The position numbers and the translations under genes are program-made. A DNA stretch of 64,000 nt from RI-153 sp963721725 (GTDB lineage: Bacteria; Chloroflexota; Anaerolineae; Caldilineales; Caldilineaceae): assembly GCA_963721725.1 (NCBI GenBank), contig CAVRLX010000033.1:124001-188000 (forward strand). The letters are read 5' to 3'. This document shows positions 47,507 through 56,262 of the stretch, one piece after another. The notes beneath the pieces were generated by a model. That model was not told where the DNA came from and did not search any database. It was given only the letters and a program-made list of their open reading frames with translations. Each line of letters begins with the position of its first letter. The stretch's first letter is position 1.

Positions 47507-48628
47507 TTAGCCCGCAAACGATTCGCGTAGGTTGCGTTGACGCAAGATCACCCAGACCACGACGGGCGCGCCCAGCAGCGCGGTGACAGCGTTCAGCGGC
47601 AGCGTGATCTGACTGCCCGGCAGCCCAGCCACCAAATCGGCTACAATCGCCAAAATCGCGCCCATAATGGTGACGGCAGGCAGCAGCACCCTGTGATCCG
47701 ACGTGCCGAAGAGAGTGCGGCAGAGATGCGGCACGGCGATGCCCAAAAAGCCAATCGGCCCACAGAAGGCCGTGACCACACCGGCCAGCACGGCGGTGGA
47801 GGCGATGATACCCAGGCGGGCACGGCGTACGTTCAGGCCCAGCGAGCGGGCGTAGGTCTCGCCCAAGAGCAGCGCGTTCAGCGGCTTCATGAGCAGAAAC
47901 GCGCCGGCCGATCCCAGCAAAATGCACGGGGCCAGCACATTCATCTGGCTCCACGTAACGCCGCCAAACGTGCCAAAGGTCCACGAAATGTAGGCCTGAA
48001 TGCGGTCGGCAATGCTGAAATAGAGCAGCACGCTGACAAGGGCGCTGGTGGCATAGCCAAACATAAGGCCCAAAATAAGCAATGTCATGCTGTTTTGCAC
48101 ACGGCGCGCCACGCCCATTACCAGCAGCATTACCAACAGCGAACCGGCAATGGATGACGCCGCCGATCCCAGATCCCCGGCCATGCTGACCCCGGCCAGC
48201 ATGGTGGTGCTGCCGCCAAAGCCCGCCACTGCGCCCGCCGCCAGCACCACAACCGCCACGCCCAAACTGGCCCCGGAACTAATGCCCAAAACGTAGGGGC
48301 CGGCCAGCGGATTACGGAAAAGCGTCTGCATTTGCAGCCCGCTCACCGAGAGCGCCGCCCCAGCCAGCACGGCAGTCAACGCTTTGGGCAGGCGGAACTT
48401 GAGCACAATGTTGGCCCACGATGCCTTGGATGGCTCTGCGCCAAAGAGAATTTTCACAATCTCCGGCAGTGGGATCGAGACGGATCCCAGGGCCAGGCTG
48501 AGCAAAAATGCCAAAATTAACAGAAGCACCAGCAGACCCAACAGCCAATAGCGACGGCGCGAAACAGAGTGCGCGGCGTCGGTTATGGTGCGAGCGGCGG
48601 AGAGGGATTGTGGATGGGAATGGGTCAT
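47507..48628 (-). CDS. btuC: Cobalamin ABC-transporter permease, FecCD/BtuC family
   Basis: About 373 residues from ATG 48,628 (MTHSHPQSL). Roughly ten membrane helices, with WLLGLLVLLLILAFLLSLALG first. Family motifs include FRLPKALTAVLAGAALSVSGLQMQTLFRNPLAGPYVLGISSGA and GPIGFLGIAVPHLCRTLFG, both diagnostic for BtuC/FhuB/FecD proteins. It transports the ligand delivered by the binding protein encoded just upstream. Specificity for cobamides follows from the riboswitch and neighbouring B12 genes. Intact. Confidence 0.94.
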   Translation of the reverse strand: MTHSHPQSLSAARTITDAAHSVSRRRYWLLGLLVLLLILAFLLSLALGSVSIPLPEIVKILFGAEPSKASWANIVLKFRLPKALTAVLAGAALSVSGLQMQTLFRNPLAGPYVLGISSGASLGVAVVVLAAGAVAGFGGSTTMLAGVSMAGDLGSAASSIAGSLLVMLLVMGVARRVQNSMTLLILGLMFGYATSALVSVLLYFSIADRIQAYISWTFGTFGGVTWSQMNVLAPCILLGSAGAFLLMKPLNALLLGETYARSLGLNVRRARLGIIASTAVLAGVVTAFCGPIGFLGIAVPHLCRTLFGTSDHRVLLPAVTIMGAILAIVADLVAGLPGSQITLPLNAVTALLGAPVVVWVILRQRNLRESFAG

Positions 48629-48644
48629 TGCATGTCTCCGGGTT

Positions 48645-48692
48645 GCGTATTGCGTGCTATGTATTTTGTGAGATACGCAGCACGCAATACGC
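48645..48692. repeat. Palindromic word-repeat element (GCGTATTGCGTGCT)
   Basis: GCGTATTGCGTGCT (48645-48658) and AGCACGCAATACGC (48679-48692) are perfect inverted copies with a 20-base spacer. It sits between btuF and btuC. Confidence 0.85.
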
Positions 48693-48702
48693 ACTATTCG
48701 TT

Positions 48703-49945
48703 TTACTGAGTCTGCCGGTAATAGACCAACTCGTGATCGGGAAGCAGGTCCGGGTGGAAGATCTTCACCAGATCTTTGAGCACGATCTGCGGGTTGGCTG
48801 CGCCCGATTCATAGAAGGCGTTGCCACCATTTTCATTAACAAGAGCGTTGTTGTTATAGAGCGTGCCACCGTTTACAGCGGCAAAGTCACCATAGCGGTC
48901 ATCGCTTGCCAGCACATCATCCACGCTAAACCAAAAAGCGCTGTCCGGGTTGATCCAGTAATCGGCCTCAGCCGCCTTGTCGAAGACGGCTTCAAAATCC
49001 AGCGGGATGCTGCCCACATCGCCTTCGTCCGCCCACAGATAGGCGGCGCCGGCGTCGGTCAGCAGTTGGGCGGTGTAGCTCTTGCCGCCAGAGACATACC
49101 AGGTACCATTATAGACACTGCCCACCAGCACCGTGGGCTTGCTCTCTACACTGGCGGCCAACGCTGCCACTTCGTTATACTCCGTGACAACGTTGTCGAA
49201 GATAGTGGTGGCCTCTCCCTCTTTGTTAAAAAAGAAGGCCAGGAATTTCATCCATTCGGTGCGGCCCAGGGGAACCTGTTCCACAAAATCCCCGTTGAGC
49301 ACCACCGGCACGCCTGCCTCTAGCAGCACGGGATGGGTGTCATAGTCGGGAATGCCCGTGCCATAGGTCATGACCAGATCCGGCTCTAGATCGAGCACGG
49401 ATTCCAGGTTGATGGATGAACCGCTGCCCACCTCAATCACGGCATCAGCGGCGATCCGCTCCTGCACGGCGGCGGTGGTGGTCCACAACAGGCTGTCGAT
49501 GGCAACGAGACTATCTAACACACCCAGGCTTTCCAGGTGGGGCAGATAGGTGGTAGAGAGGGCGATGATACTCTGCACCGGCACGTCCATGACCAGGGCA
49601 TCGGCGTAGCCTTCGGGGGCGGGTGTGCCACACTGCACCAGCACATATTGGAAGCTCTCCTGCCGCGCCCTGCCAGGGGTTGGTCACGGTGACCACTTTG
49701 TAGTTGTTGAAGTATTCCACTTCAAAACCGCTGGCATACGCTACGGTGGCTTTCTGCGGGAAATAATCCACAGCCGCGTCATAGCTTTCCACACAGCCGT
49801 CGGTGAGATTGGCCGATAGTGCGACGCTCTCCCCGGCCACGGTGGGGGCTTGGGAGGCAGGCGCGGGGGCAACAGACACGGGAACAGCGCAGCCGGCCAG
49901 AATGGTGATGACAAGTGCAAGGGTAATAAAACGAAGACGTGACAC
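48703..49945 (-). CDS. btuF: Cobalamin ABC-transporter substrate-binding lipoprotein, one frameshift
   Basis: GTG 49,945, with AGGAGA upstream, starts (M)SRLRFITLALVITILAGCAVP, a lipoprotein signal with lipobox LAGC. A Ser/Ala/Pro linker is followed by FEVEYFNNYKVVTVTNPWQGA. The frame changes near 49,655 to LVQCGTPAPEGYADAL. LESVLDLEPDLVMTYGTGI and NPQIVLKDLVKIFHPDL are typical of the PBP2-III (TroA/BtuF/FecB) fold. It delivers cobamides to BtuC. Combined length ~413 residues is somewhat long for BtuF. First gene after the riboswitch. Confidence 0.88.
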
Positions 49946-49986
49946 GAATTTTCTCCTATGTGTTGAAAAAGGTTGACCCAATATTA

Positions 49987-50050
49987 GGTGCGACGCACTC
50001 GCCACGGGTAGATTGGTTGTGAAAAGCTTGGGTGGCAAGTGCGTCGCACC
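49987..50050. repeat. 19-base inverted repeat in the btuF leader (GGTGCGACGCACT family)
   Basis: GGTGCGACGCACTCGCCAC (49987-50005) pairs with GTGGCAAGTGCGTCGCACC (50032-50050) with one mismatch and a 26-base spacer. It lies between the riboswitch terminator and the btuF start. Confidence 0.85.
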
Positions 50051-50070
50051 CTCGACCTGCATAGATAACC

Positions 50071-50103
50071 AAAATAAAATGCCCGATCCAGGTTGGATCG
50101 GGC
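50071..50103 (-). terminator. Rho-independent terminator of the cobalamin riboswitch
   Basis: A 10-bp perfect stem, 50094-50103 with 50081-50090, has a 3-base loop and is followed on the minus strand by ATTTTATTTT. It directly follows the riboswitch aptamer and precedes btuF, so ligand binding probably favours termination. Confidence 0.9.
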
Positions 50104-50149
50104 ACGGGCTATCGCAATTGAAAGCGCACAAAAAGGTCGCTATCGCTTG

Positions 50150-50305
50150 CTCCCACCCAGATCCCCGAGGTGTACTGGAGCGCAGTGAAAGCGGTCGACC
50201 TGGCTTGGGAAGGTGACGAGCACCTTGCCCTTACAGTTGCGGGACAGCGTCGGACTTGCACCGACTTCGCCTTTATGCCCTGGCATCCGGGCCATGGGCA
50301 CATTC
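50150..50305 (-). promoter_or_regulatory. Cobalamin riboswitch
   Basis: Read on the minus strand, the aptamer contains the conserved blocks GGTGCAAGTCCGA (around 50264-50252), GCTGTCCCGCAACTGTAA (50248-50231) and AAGCCAGG (around 50207-50200), in the order and spacing of the B12 element. The 5' helix includes CCGGATGCCAGGGCATAAAGGCGAAG. A terminator hairpin follows at 50,071-50,103. It should repress the btuF-btuC-btuD operon when adenosylcobalamin is abundant. Confidence 0.9.
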
Positions 50306-50484
50306 ACTGAGCAAGATTTGGTTGTGGGCGAAGCATAGCAGGGGTGAATATAATTTGTCAAAGTGAATGAGGGTTGCAAAATGCGCGATGGTATAGAATT
50401 TTCTACCCACAACCCGTCACCTTTTGAGGAATTCCCGGAACTCTGGCATACTCTCCCCACAAAGTGCAAGCCAAGGAGAGCGGA

Positions 50485-50784
50485 ATGCCCATTTACGAAT
50501 ACACCTGTCAAGCATGTGGAGAGACCTTCGATCACCTGTGGGCCTCTGTCTCGGCGGCGGAGAAGGCGAGCGGCGCGCCGTTGGCCTGTCCGCACTGTGA
50601 GAGTGCCGAGACCCGGCGCATTGTTTCGCGGGTGGCGGTGTTGGGCGAGTTGGGCGGGCTGACCCCCGGCGAGGCACACGGCGCGCGCGCTCAGGAGGAA
50701 CGCAAAGCGTCTTTTACGTCCAAAGATCAGATTCAACAGTTGCAGAGCAGCCGCGAATCAAAACGGCTGAGCGGAGAGAACTGA
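50485..50784 (+). CDS. FmdB-family zinc-ribbon protein
   Basis: About 99 residues from ATG 50,485, preceded by AAGGAGAG. MPIYEYTCQACGETFDHLW ... LACPHCESAETRRIVSRV carries two CxxC pairs forming a zinc ribbon. The Ser/Lys/Gln-rich tail has no known domain. The family is named after a putative regulator of formamidase genes; its true role is unclear. It is divergent from the cobamide operon and 89 bases before hisZ. Intact. Confidence 0.88.
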   Translation: MPIYEYTCQACGETFDHLWASVSAAEKASGAPLACPHCESAETRRIVSRVAVLGELGGLTPGEAHGARAQEERKASFTSKDQIQQLQSSRESKRLSGEN

Positions 50785-50873
50785 GCGTTCAGATCTGCAC
50801 ACAACGATACATGGCTCCATCGCCACCTAATCACCCAATCGCTATCTCCACTTACGCTAAACCAAGAACCCTT

Positions 50874-52124
50874 ATGCAACATTCGATTCCCTATGGCGTC
50901 GCCGACTATTTCTGGCATGATGCCCTGCGCCGCCAACAGATGATGAATACCCTGCTCGAAGGCTTTCGACGCTGGGGCTATGGCGATGTGCTGCCGCCCA
51001 TGTTCGAGTTTTCCGAGTCGCTGAGCATCCAGGCCAGTACAGGCTTGCAGGCCGAAATGTACCGCTTTTTGGATCGCGACGGCAGCACGCTGGCCTTGCG
51101 CCCAGAGTTCACCACGCCGGTGGCGCGGCTGGTTGCCACCCGGCTGCACGATCGGCCCATGCCCCAGCGTTTCTGCTATGTGGGCAGCGTCTTTCGCTAT
51201 ATTGATCAACCCCAGGCTGGACGCCAGCGCGAGTTCTGGCAGGCCGGCATCGAACTGATTGGCGCGCCCTCGCCTGATGCTGACGCCGAAGTGTTGGCGC
51301 TGACCTGCGATACGTTGAGCCGTGTGGGGCTGTATGACTTCCGCATTGTTCTCGGCCAAATTCGCTATTTTAGCGGGCTGTTGGCTGATCTGAAACTGAC
51401 ACCCCCCCAAGAGATGGCGCTGCAAGAGGCGATTGACCGCAAAAGCGAGCCAGCTTTGGCCGATTTTCTGCGCGATGTGCCACTGCGCACAGGGCAACGG
51501 CGCACGGTGGAAGAGTTGCCCCTGCTCAACGGCAACGATCTAGAAAAGGTGATCGCCCACGCCGACCGTCACTGCCTCAACCACGAGATGCATGCCGCAT
51601 TGGAAAATTTGCGCGCCATCTGTAGAGTGCTGGATGCCTATGGCGTGACCGAGCAAGTGGCGCTGGATCTGGCCGAGATCCGCAACTTGGGCTACTACAC
51701 GGGCATCACGTTTGAGGTGCTGACGCCGGGCAGCATTGGCTCGACCATTGGCAGCGGTGGCCGCTACGATGATCTGTTGGCAAAGTTTGGGCGCAGTCAA
51801 CCCGCCGTGGGTGTGGCCCTGGGTGTAGATCGGATGTTGTTGGCGCGCCAATATCAAAGCGGCGAACGGTTGCCGCCCCGCCCCGTCCCCGCTGACCGAT
51901 TGGTGATTACACAGGGCAACCGGGCAGCGCTGGCCCAAGTTCAAACCTGGCGCGAGGCTGGTGAGCGCATCCAAGTCGAGGTCAATAGCCGACCGATGGA
52001 TGATGTGCTGACTTATGCCAGCCAAGTACAGATTCCCTGTGTCATGGTGTGGATCGGCACACAGTTTGAAGAGTATCAGCAAGTGGGCGGTGACTTTATC
52101 CGCACGGAAGCGAGTGTGGCGTAA
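50874..52124 (+). CDS. hisZ: ATP phosphoribosyltransferase regulatory subunit
   Basis: A HisRS-like paralog without tRNA ligase activity that forms a hetero-octamer with short HisG for the first step of histidine synthesis. 416 residues from ATG 50,874 (MQHSIPYGVADYFWHDALRR). LRPEFTTPVARLVATRLHDRP and RYIDQPQAGRQREFWQAGIELIG are class-II synthetase motifs, and IGSTIGSGGRYDDLLAKFG is the motif-3 region. There is no C-terminal anticodon-binding domain of full HisRS, though a short one-fold tail remains. hisG follows three bases after the stop, which supports HisZ over HisS. Intact. Confidence 0.92.
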   Translation: MQHSIPYGVADYFWHDALRRQQMMNTLLEGFRRWGYGDVLPPMFEFSESLSIQASTGLQAEMYRFLDRDGSTLALRPEFTTPVARLVATRLHDRPMPQRFCYVGSVFRYIDQPQAGRQREFWQAGIELIGAPSPDADAEVLALTCDTLSRVGLYDFRIVLGQIRYFSGLLADLKLTPPQEMALQEAIDRKSEPALADFLRDVPLRTGQRRTVEELPLLNGNDLEKVIAHADRHCLNHEMHAALENLRAICRVLDAYGVTEQVALDLAEIRNLGYYTGITFEVLTPGSIGSTIGSGGRYDDLLAKFGRSQPAVGVALGVDRMLLARQYQSGERLPPRPVPADRLVITQGNRAALAQVQTWREAGERIQVEVNSRPMDDVLTYASQVQIPCVMVWIGTQFEEYQQVGGDFIRTEASVA

Positions 52125-52127
52125 GCG

Positions 52128-52798
52128 ATGGTTACACAGATGATGGAAGAAAAAGGCAACCCGCCGCCACAGCGCCCCTGCTCTTTGCCCTGCCCAAGGG
52201 ACGTTTGGCCGACGAAAGTTTTGCGCTGTTGAGCAAAGCCGGTCTCTCGGTGCCCGACGGCGACAATGGGCGCAAGTTGGTGCTGGAGAGTGCTGATGGG
52301 CGCACAGGCTATGTGATGGCGAAGCCGTGGGATGTGCCCACCTATGTGGAATATGGCGCGGCGGATCTGGGCATTTGCGGGCTGGATGTGCTGCGCGAGA
52401 GTGGACGCAATGTACACGAACCGTTGCTGTTGCCCTTCGGCCAATGTCGCCTCAGCGTGGCCGGTCCTGTGGATCGGCCCGACGTCCCCATGCGCTATGA
52501 GAGCCAGCCGCGCATTGCTACCAAATTTCCTCGATTGGCGGCGCACTATTTCCGGGCGCGCGGCATCAACGCCGAGATTATCACATTGGCCGGTTCGGTG
52601 GAATTGGGGCCTGTGTTGGGGTTGGCCGACTTGATTGTGGATATTGTAGAAACGGGCGATACTCTGCGTGCCAACGGGCTGGCCGAGTTTCGCACCATTA
52701 TGCAAAGCCAGGCGGTCCTCATTGTCAATCGCGCCTCGTATCGCCTGCGCGCGGCGGAGATCGGCGATATTATCGAGCGGTTGCGCGCGGTGGTGTAG
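52128..52798 (+). CDS. hisG: ATP phosphoribosyltransferase, short form, one frameshift
   Basis: Joins ATP and PRPP to start histidine synthesis. ATG 52,128 begins MVTQMMEEKGNPPPQ; a frame change near 52,175 is needed to read FALPKGRLADESFALLSKAGL. ADLGICGLDVLRESG follows, and ELGPVLGLADLIVDIVETGDTLRANGL is the PRPP-binding signature. The chain ends at IIERLRAVV, so the C-terminal regulatory domain of long HisG is absent, which matches the adjacent hisZ. Combined length is about 223 residues. The ATG lies three bases after the hisZ stop. Confidence 0.92.
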
Positions 52799-52812
52799 TG
52801 TGTGTTAAAAGG

Positions 52813-52896
52813 GATTGTAAATACGGATAAGAGGAAACACGGATGAAAGATAATTATCGTGTCATTCTGATCTGTGTTTCCCTCCATCCGTGTTTA
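52813..52896. repeat. Imperfect palindrome (ACGGATnAGAGGAAACACGGAT family)
   Basis: GTAAATACGGATAAGAGGAAAC on the left pairs imperfectly with GTTTCCCTCCATCCGTGTTTAC ending near 52,896. It separates hisG from the rfbC-like gene. Confidence 0.75.
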
Positions 52897-52914
52897 CAAA
52901 AATAAGGATCACCT

Positions 52915-53448
52915 GTGGCTGAGATTATTGCATCATCTAAAATTGTTGGCGTGAAATTTGCCCGCCTCAAAGCTTTTGCCGATGAACGCGGGCGCTTTGT
53001 GGAAACTTTCCGCAAAGCGTGGTTCCCAGAGCGCGCATGGGAGACTCTCCAGACCAACCGTAGCGATTCCAAAGCGGGGGTACTGCGCGGGCTGCATTAT
53101 CACAAATTGCAGGTGGATTATTGGTATTGCCCGACGGGGACCATCCGCGTGGCGCTGGCCGATGTGCGCCCTGATTCGCCCACCTACAAAGCGGTGGAAA
53201 CGGTGGAGATCGGCGATGACAACCAGATGGGGATCTTGATTCCGGTGGGTGTGGCCCACGGCTTCGTCGCCCTCACCGATGCCACGCTGACCTATCTCGT
53301 GGATAATTATTACACAGGCAGCGATGAACTGGGCGTGGCCTGGAATGATCCCGAATTGGGCATCGATTGGGGCGTAGAAGAGCCGATCTTGTCGGGACGA
53401 GATCAGGAGAATCCGACGCTGGCGCAGGTACGCGAGAGAAATGCGTAA
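52915..53448 (+). CDS. rfbC: dTDP-4-dehydrorhamnose 3,5-epimerase-like protein
   Basis: 177 residues from GTG 52,915, with AAGGA upstream. A cupin fold: FADERGRFVETFRK, KAGVLRGLHYHKLQVDYWYC (with the catalytic-site His of the RGLHYH motif), GILIPVGVAHGFVAL, and LTYLVDNYYTGSDE. The last part (GVAWNDPELGIDW, then RDQENPTLAQV) is the usual RmlC ending. The standard product is dTDP-4-keto-L-rhamnose, but this branch may act on other nucleotide sugars, and no other rml genes are adjacent. Intact. Confidence 0.87.
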   Translation: MAEIIASSKIVGVKFARLKAFADERGRFVETFRKAWFPERAWETLQTNRSDSKAGVLRGLHYHKLQVDYWYCPTGTIRVALADVRPDSPTYKAVETVEIGDDNQMGILIPVGVAHGFVALTDATLTYLVDNYYTGSDELGVAWNDPELGIDWGVEEPILSGRDQENPTLAQVRERNA

Positions 53449-53497
53449 TCCGTAACTTTGGATTGAGGGCTTCGCGTTTCTTCATCTATTGTAGGGT

Positions 53498-53571
53498 CAG
53501 TTTGAAAAACCGACTTTTTACCAGGTAATTATCGCTCTGGCAGACAAAACAAAAACTCGGTTTTTTGAACC
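53498..53571. terminator. Long inverted repeat between convergent genes
   Basis: CAGTTTGAAAAACCGACTTTTT (from 53498) pairs with AAAAACTCGGTTTTTTGAACC (53551-53571) around a 30-base centre. It may act as a bidirectional terminator after rfbC and the remnant gene on the minus strand. Confidence 0.6.
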
Positions 53572-53617
53572 AGTGTCCCCTTAAACCGCGAGGTACCGCA
53601 ATTACGCATTACGATTT

Positions 53618-53957
53618 TCACACTACCAGCCCGCGTTGATAGAGCAGCCACATGCCCACACCATAGGTGATGGCAATGACCAGTGCGTCGACTTCAATGA
53701 ATCAGCCGACCCCGTTCCCCACGCAATCCATGGCGGTTAGCACCACGCCGAAAATGGCCGCCAATGTCTTAGCTGGATCAATTTCGCCCAAGAAGCGCCC
53801 GCTTGTCTAAAAAAGTCGGTGATGCGCAAGGCGAAGATGTTAAAAAGATTTCTGCCAAAGATATTGCCCGCCGCCAGAGTAGAATAGGTGGAAAGTCGGT
53901 GGGCAGCGCAGACCGTCACCACGGCGCTGCCCAGGGAAATCGGCCAGATCAGGCTGC
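53618..53957 (-). pseudogene. C-terminal remnant of a sodium/calcium-exchanger-like membrane protein
   Basis: Reading the minus strand from about 53,957 gives LIWPISLGSAVVTVCAAHRLSTYS, AAGNIFGRNLFNIFALRITDFF, then after frame changes KTLAAIFGVVLTAMDCVGNG and LVIAITYGVGMWLLYQRGLVV, stopping at 53,618. 'GNIxGxNLFNI' is the alpha-repeat motif of CaCA cation exchangers. Only the last ~110 residues remain, and at least two frame changes are needed. The rest of the gene is missing; the fragment starts right at the stop codon of the SH3 lipoprotein gene, suggesting a deletion fused the two. Confidence 0.6.
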
Positions 53958-53959
53958 CC

Positions 53960-55210
53960 TTACTCAGAGGTGGCAGGCGGGTTCACCCAATCTAATTGAA
54001 TATTGGTCTCGTCTAGCCGCACTTCGTAGACTTCATAGTCGCCGAAGTAGGCTTTTTGATACTCTTCGTCTTCAAATGTGCCGCTAAAGAGCCATCGCTT
54101 GGTGTACTTCATGGAGACCAACATCCCCGTGCGTACATCGTGACAGGTCATGCCGTTGTAGCGGGCCGTCCAGCCATTGCCCTCTTCCAACTCGATGATT
54201 TGTTCGTCGCTGCACCATGTCTTGACCTGAGCGTCGCTGTTCAGCGAGAAGAGGCTGTTGATTGGCCCCGGTTCGACCCCAGCCCAGAAGTTAAAGAGGA
54301 AAAGGTTCGAGGTATCGTTGTACCGCTCGGTTCCCTCGGTGCGGTCGATCTGATGTAGCCAGGACGAATCTTCCCCACAGCCATCGGCCCAACGCACGTT
54401 ACGCTCAATTTCCAGCCATTGGGGATTGTCGGCGTTGCGCACATCGGTAACGATCTGCGCTGTACAGCGATCGACCTCGCAACGATCCGAGCCACAGGCA
54501 TAGTTCACTGCCCACTGGGCTTGCAGATCTGCCGGAAAGATCGGCCCGATGACGGGCAGAGCCACTGCCTCGGCGTTGGGCAACACCACAGCCGACGAGA
54601 TCCACGCCCGCTCTGTGGCATCTTCGGCAACCTCCCCATTACTGGTCACACAACAGATGCGCCACCAATTGCCATCTTCGCTCAGCCCCATGGCTTCAAA
54701 GGTTGTGCCTTCGACCGCGCCGCCGACTACATCAAAATCCAGCCCTGGCCCGCTGCGCACGTTGACGCTGCGGTTACTTACGACTACCTGGGCACGGGGC
54801 AAATCCACCCGTGCTGTCTCGGCAATTTGGGTAGATTCGACCGCATCCCTTTCCGTTGCCGTATTTTCGGCTTCGTCAATCGGCGCGTCCAGAGCCACCA
54901 CATCAGGCGGGGTAATTGTGGTATCAATGGTGCGTTGGGCCTGGGCCGCCTGGGCCGCGGCCAACGCTTCTGCGCCAAAAAGGCGTGCCCGTTCAGAAGC
55001 CAACATCAGTTGAATGCCCGGCGGTGGCGCTTCGCTGAGCGAGGATGGCATAAACGGGAAAATTTGCTGTACGGCTGCGGGGTCCGTGGTACAGCCGCTT
55101 ATCAAGAGCAATACAGGTAACGAAATGACCCATACCTTGATTTTGTACCGGTGAAGACGGGCAAGTAAACAATCGGGAGAGAGAGGGGTCGTGGGTTGGA
55201 ACACGCTCAT
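53960..55210 (-). CDS. Secreted lipoprotein with a bacterial SH3 domain
   Basis: About 416 residues from ATG 55,210. The signal sequence KVWVISLPVLLLISGC ends in a lipobox, with the cysteine as the anchor. An Ala/Gln-rich helical stretch follows, then an SH3b domain (VVVSNRSVNVRSGPGLDFDVVGGAVEGT, ending near WISSAVVLP). The C-terminal half has several paired cysteines (NYACGSDRCEVDRC; WADGCGEDSS; TWCSDEQ; MTCHDV) and is not recognised. SH3b domains typically bind cell-wall or surface polymers. Intact. Confidence 0.8.
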   Translation of the reverse strand: MSVFQPTTPLSPDCLLARLHRYKIKVWVISLPVLLLISGCTTDPAAVQQIFPFMPSSLSEAPPPGIQLMLASERARLFGAEALAAAQAAQAQRTIDTTITPPDVVALDAPIDEAENTATERDAVESTQIAETARVDLPRAQVVVSNRSVNVRSGPGLDFDVVGGAVEGTTFEAMGLSEDGNWWRICCVTSNGEVAEDATERAWISSAVVLPNAEAVALPVIGPIFPADLQAQWAVNYACGSDRCEVDRCTAQIVTDVRNADNPQWLEIERNVRWADGCGEDSSWLHQIDRTEGTERYNDTSNLFLFNFWAGVEPGPINSLFSLNSDAQVKTWCSDEQIIELEEGNGWTARYNGMTCHDVRTGMLVSMKYTKRWLFSGTFEDEEYQKAYFGDYEVYEVRLDETNIQLDWVNPPATSE

Positions 55211-55266
55211 AAATTCTATCCAGGGTTGGCTACAAAAGAGAAAAGTCAGCACAAAGACGACCAGCA

Positions 55267-55308
55267 TTCCGTATGAAATATTCCGTATGAAATTCCGTAT
55301 GAAATACC
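55267..55308. repeat. Short tandem repeat TTCCGTATGAAAT
   Basis: Three copies of a 12-14-base unit (ATTCCGTATGAAAT) in a row, in the gap upstream of the SH3 lipoprotein. A nearby GCGATTAGG / CCTAATCGC pair at 55,384 and 55,414 may be another small palindrome. Confidence 0.7.
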
Positions 55309-55427
55309 GAGGGCAAGTATAGCCACCCTTGCCCTGATTTGCAACTATGTGGGGATTGGGCAGTTGGGTATTTGGGCAATTAGGCGATTAGGCGTCTTCT
55401 GAAATTGCCCACTCCCTAATCGCTTCT

Positions 55428-56010
55428 TCATCTTGACAGCAACACATTCGTGAGCAGCCCCAAGGCGTCCAACGTCTCGAAGGCGTGATGGCGCACCAGC
55501 GGGTTAGGATCTTCCAGGTGGTGATAGAGCGGGATGGCAGCCTTGAGCGTGCCGATACGATGCAGGGCCGCGGCAGCGCGCACGCGAATGCCCTCGTTGC
55601 CACCCTGCAACTGCGCAGCCAGGGTATCCACAGCCTCTTCGCCACACAGCGCCAATCCATTGACGGCAGCCTGTCGCACAAGCATCGTCGTCATCTGCCA
55701 GGAGCACAGCCAGAGCGCCCAGATGCGGACCCACTGCGACGGCGTCTCGGCTGTGGATGTGGCCCAGGGCCAGCGCCGCTGCGGCCCGCACCGCGCTATC
55801 CTCGTGGCGCAGCCGCTCTACCAACACGGGAACCGCTGCACCGTCGCCGACGTTTGCCAATCCGCGCACGCCCCACCACACCAGATCGGCATCGGCAGCC
55901 GCGGCCATGCGCATTAATTCCGGTTGATCCGCCGCACAGAGTTGATCCACACAGGCGTCCGCTGCTTCGTCATCGCCGGTCGCTATCGCTGCTTGAAATT
56001 GCGCAATCAT
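55428..56010 (-). CDS. HEAT-repeat protein, one frameshift
   Basis: ATG 56,010 (MIAQFQAAIATGDDEAADAC) starts about 194 residues of alpha-helical repeats: LVWWGVRGLANVGDGAAVPVLVERL, AVRAAAALALGHI, then after a frame change near 55,695 VRQAAVNGLALCGEEAVDTL, VRVRAAAALHRIG and VRHHAFETLDALG. These are classic HEAT/PBS-lyase-type repeats used for protein binding. The partner is unknown. No signal peptide. It is the first minus-strand gene behind a large palindrome. Confidence 0.82.
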
Positions 56011-56038
56011 GGCTTTTTCCTTTTGAATTGGGAAGTTC

Positions 56039-56110
56039 AACGCAGAGGGGCAAAGGTGCAGAGCCACAGAGAAAAATCTTTGCGTCTCTGCACCTTTGCC
56101 CCTCTGCGTT
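56039..56110. repeat. 25-bp perfect inverted repeat (CGCAGAGG family)
   Basis: The 25-base arms 56039-56063 (starting AACGCAGAGGGGCAAAGG) and 56086-56110 are perfect inverted copies with a 22-base spacer. It lies between the divergent HEAT-protein and glycosyltransferase genes. It is the cleanest member of the CGCAGAGG family in the window. Confidence 0.9.
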
Positions 56111-56262
56111 AATTTATTTGTGGCTTATTGTACTCGCGGTTGAGGTCGTTTCCAGTGAATTTGCTTCCGGCTTTGATTGACCGTGATCTATAGGCGTGTT
56201 AGAATTTCGCGTCTTAACCGACCAACTCTTTGAGAATTCGTGTTACAGAAAGCGCGTTGTCG

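Noticed and set aside
47316..47984. N-terminal extension of the btuD frame over btuC
   Set aside because: The extra residues are a shadow of btuC, which has an intact permease frame.
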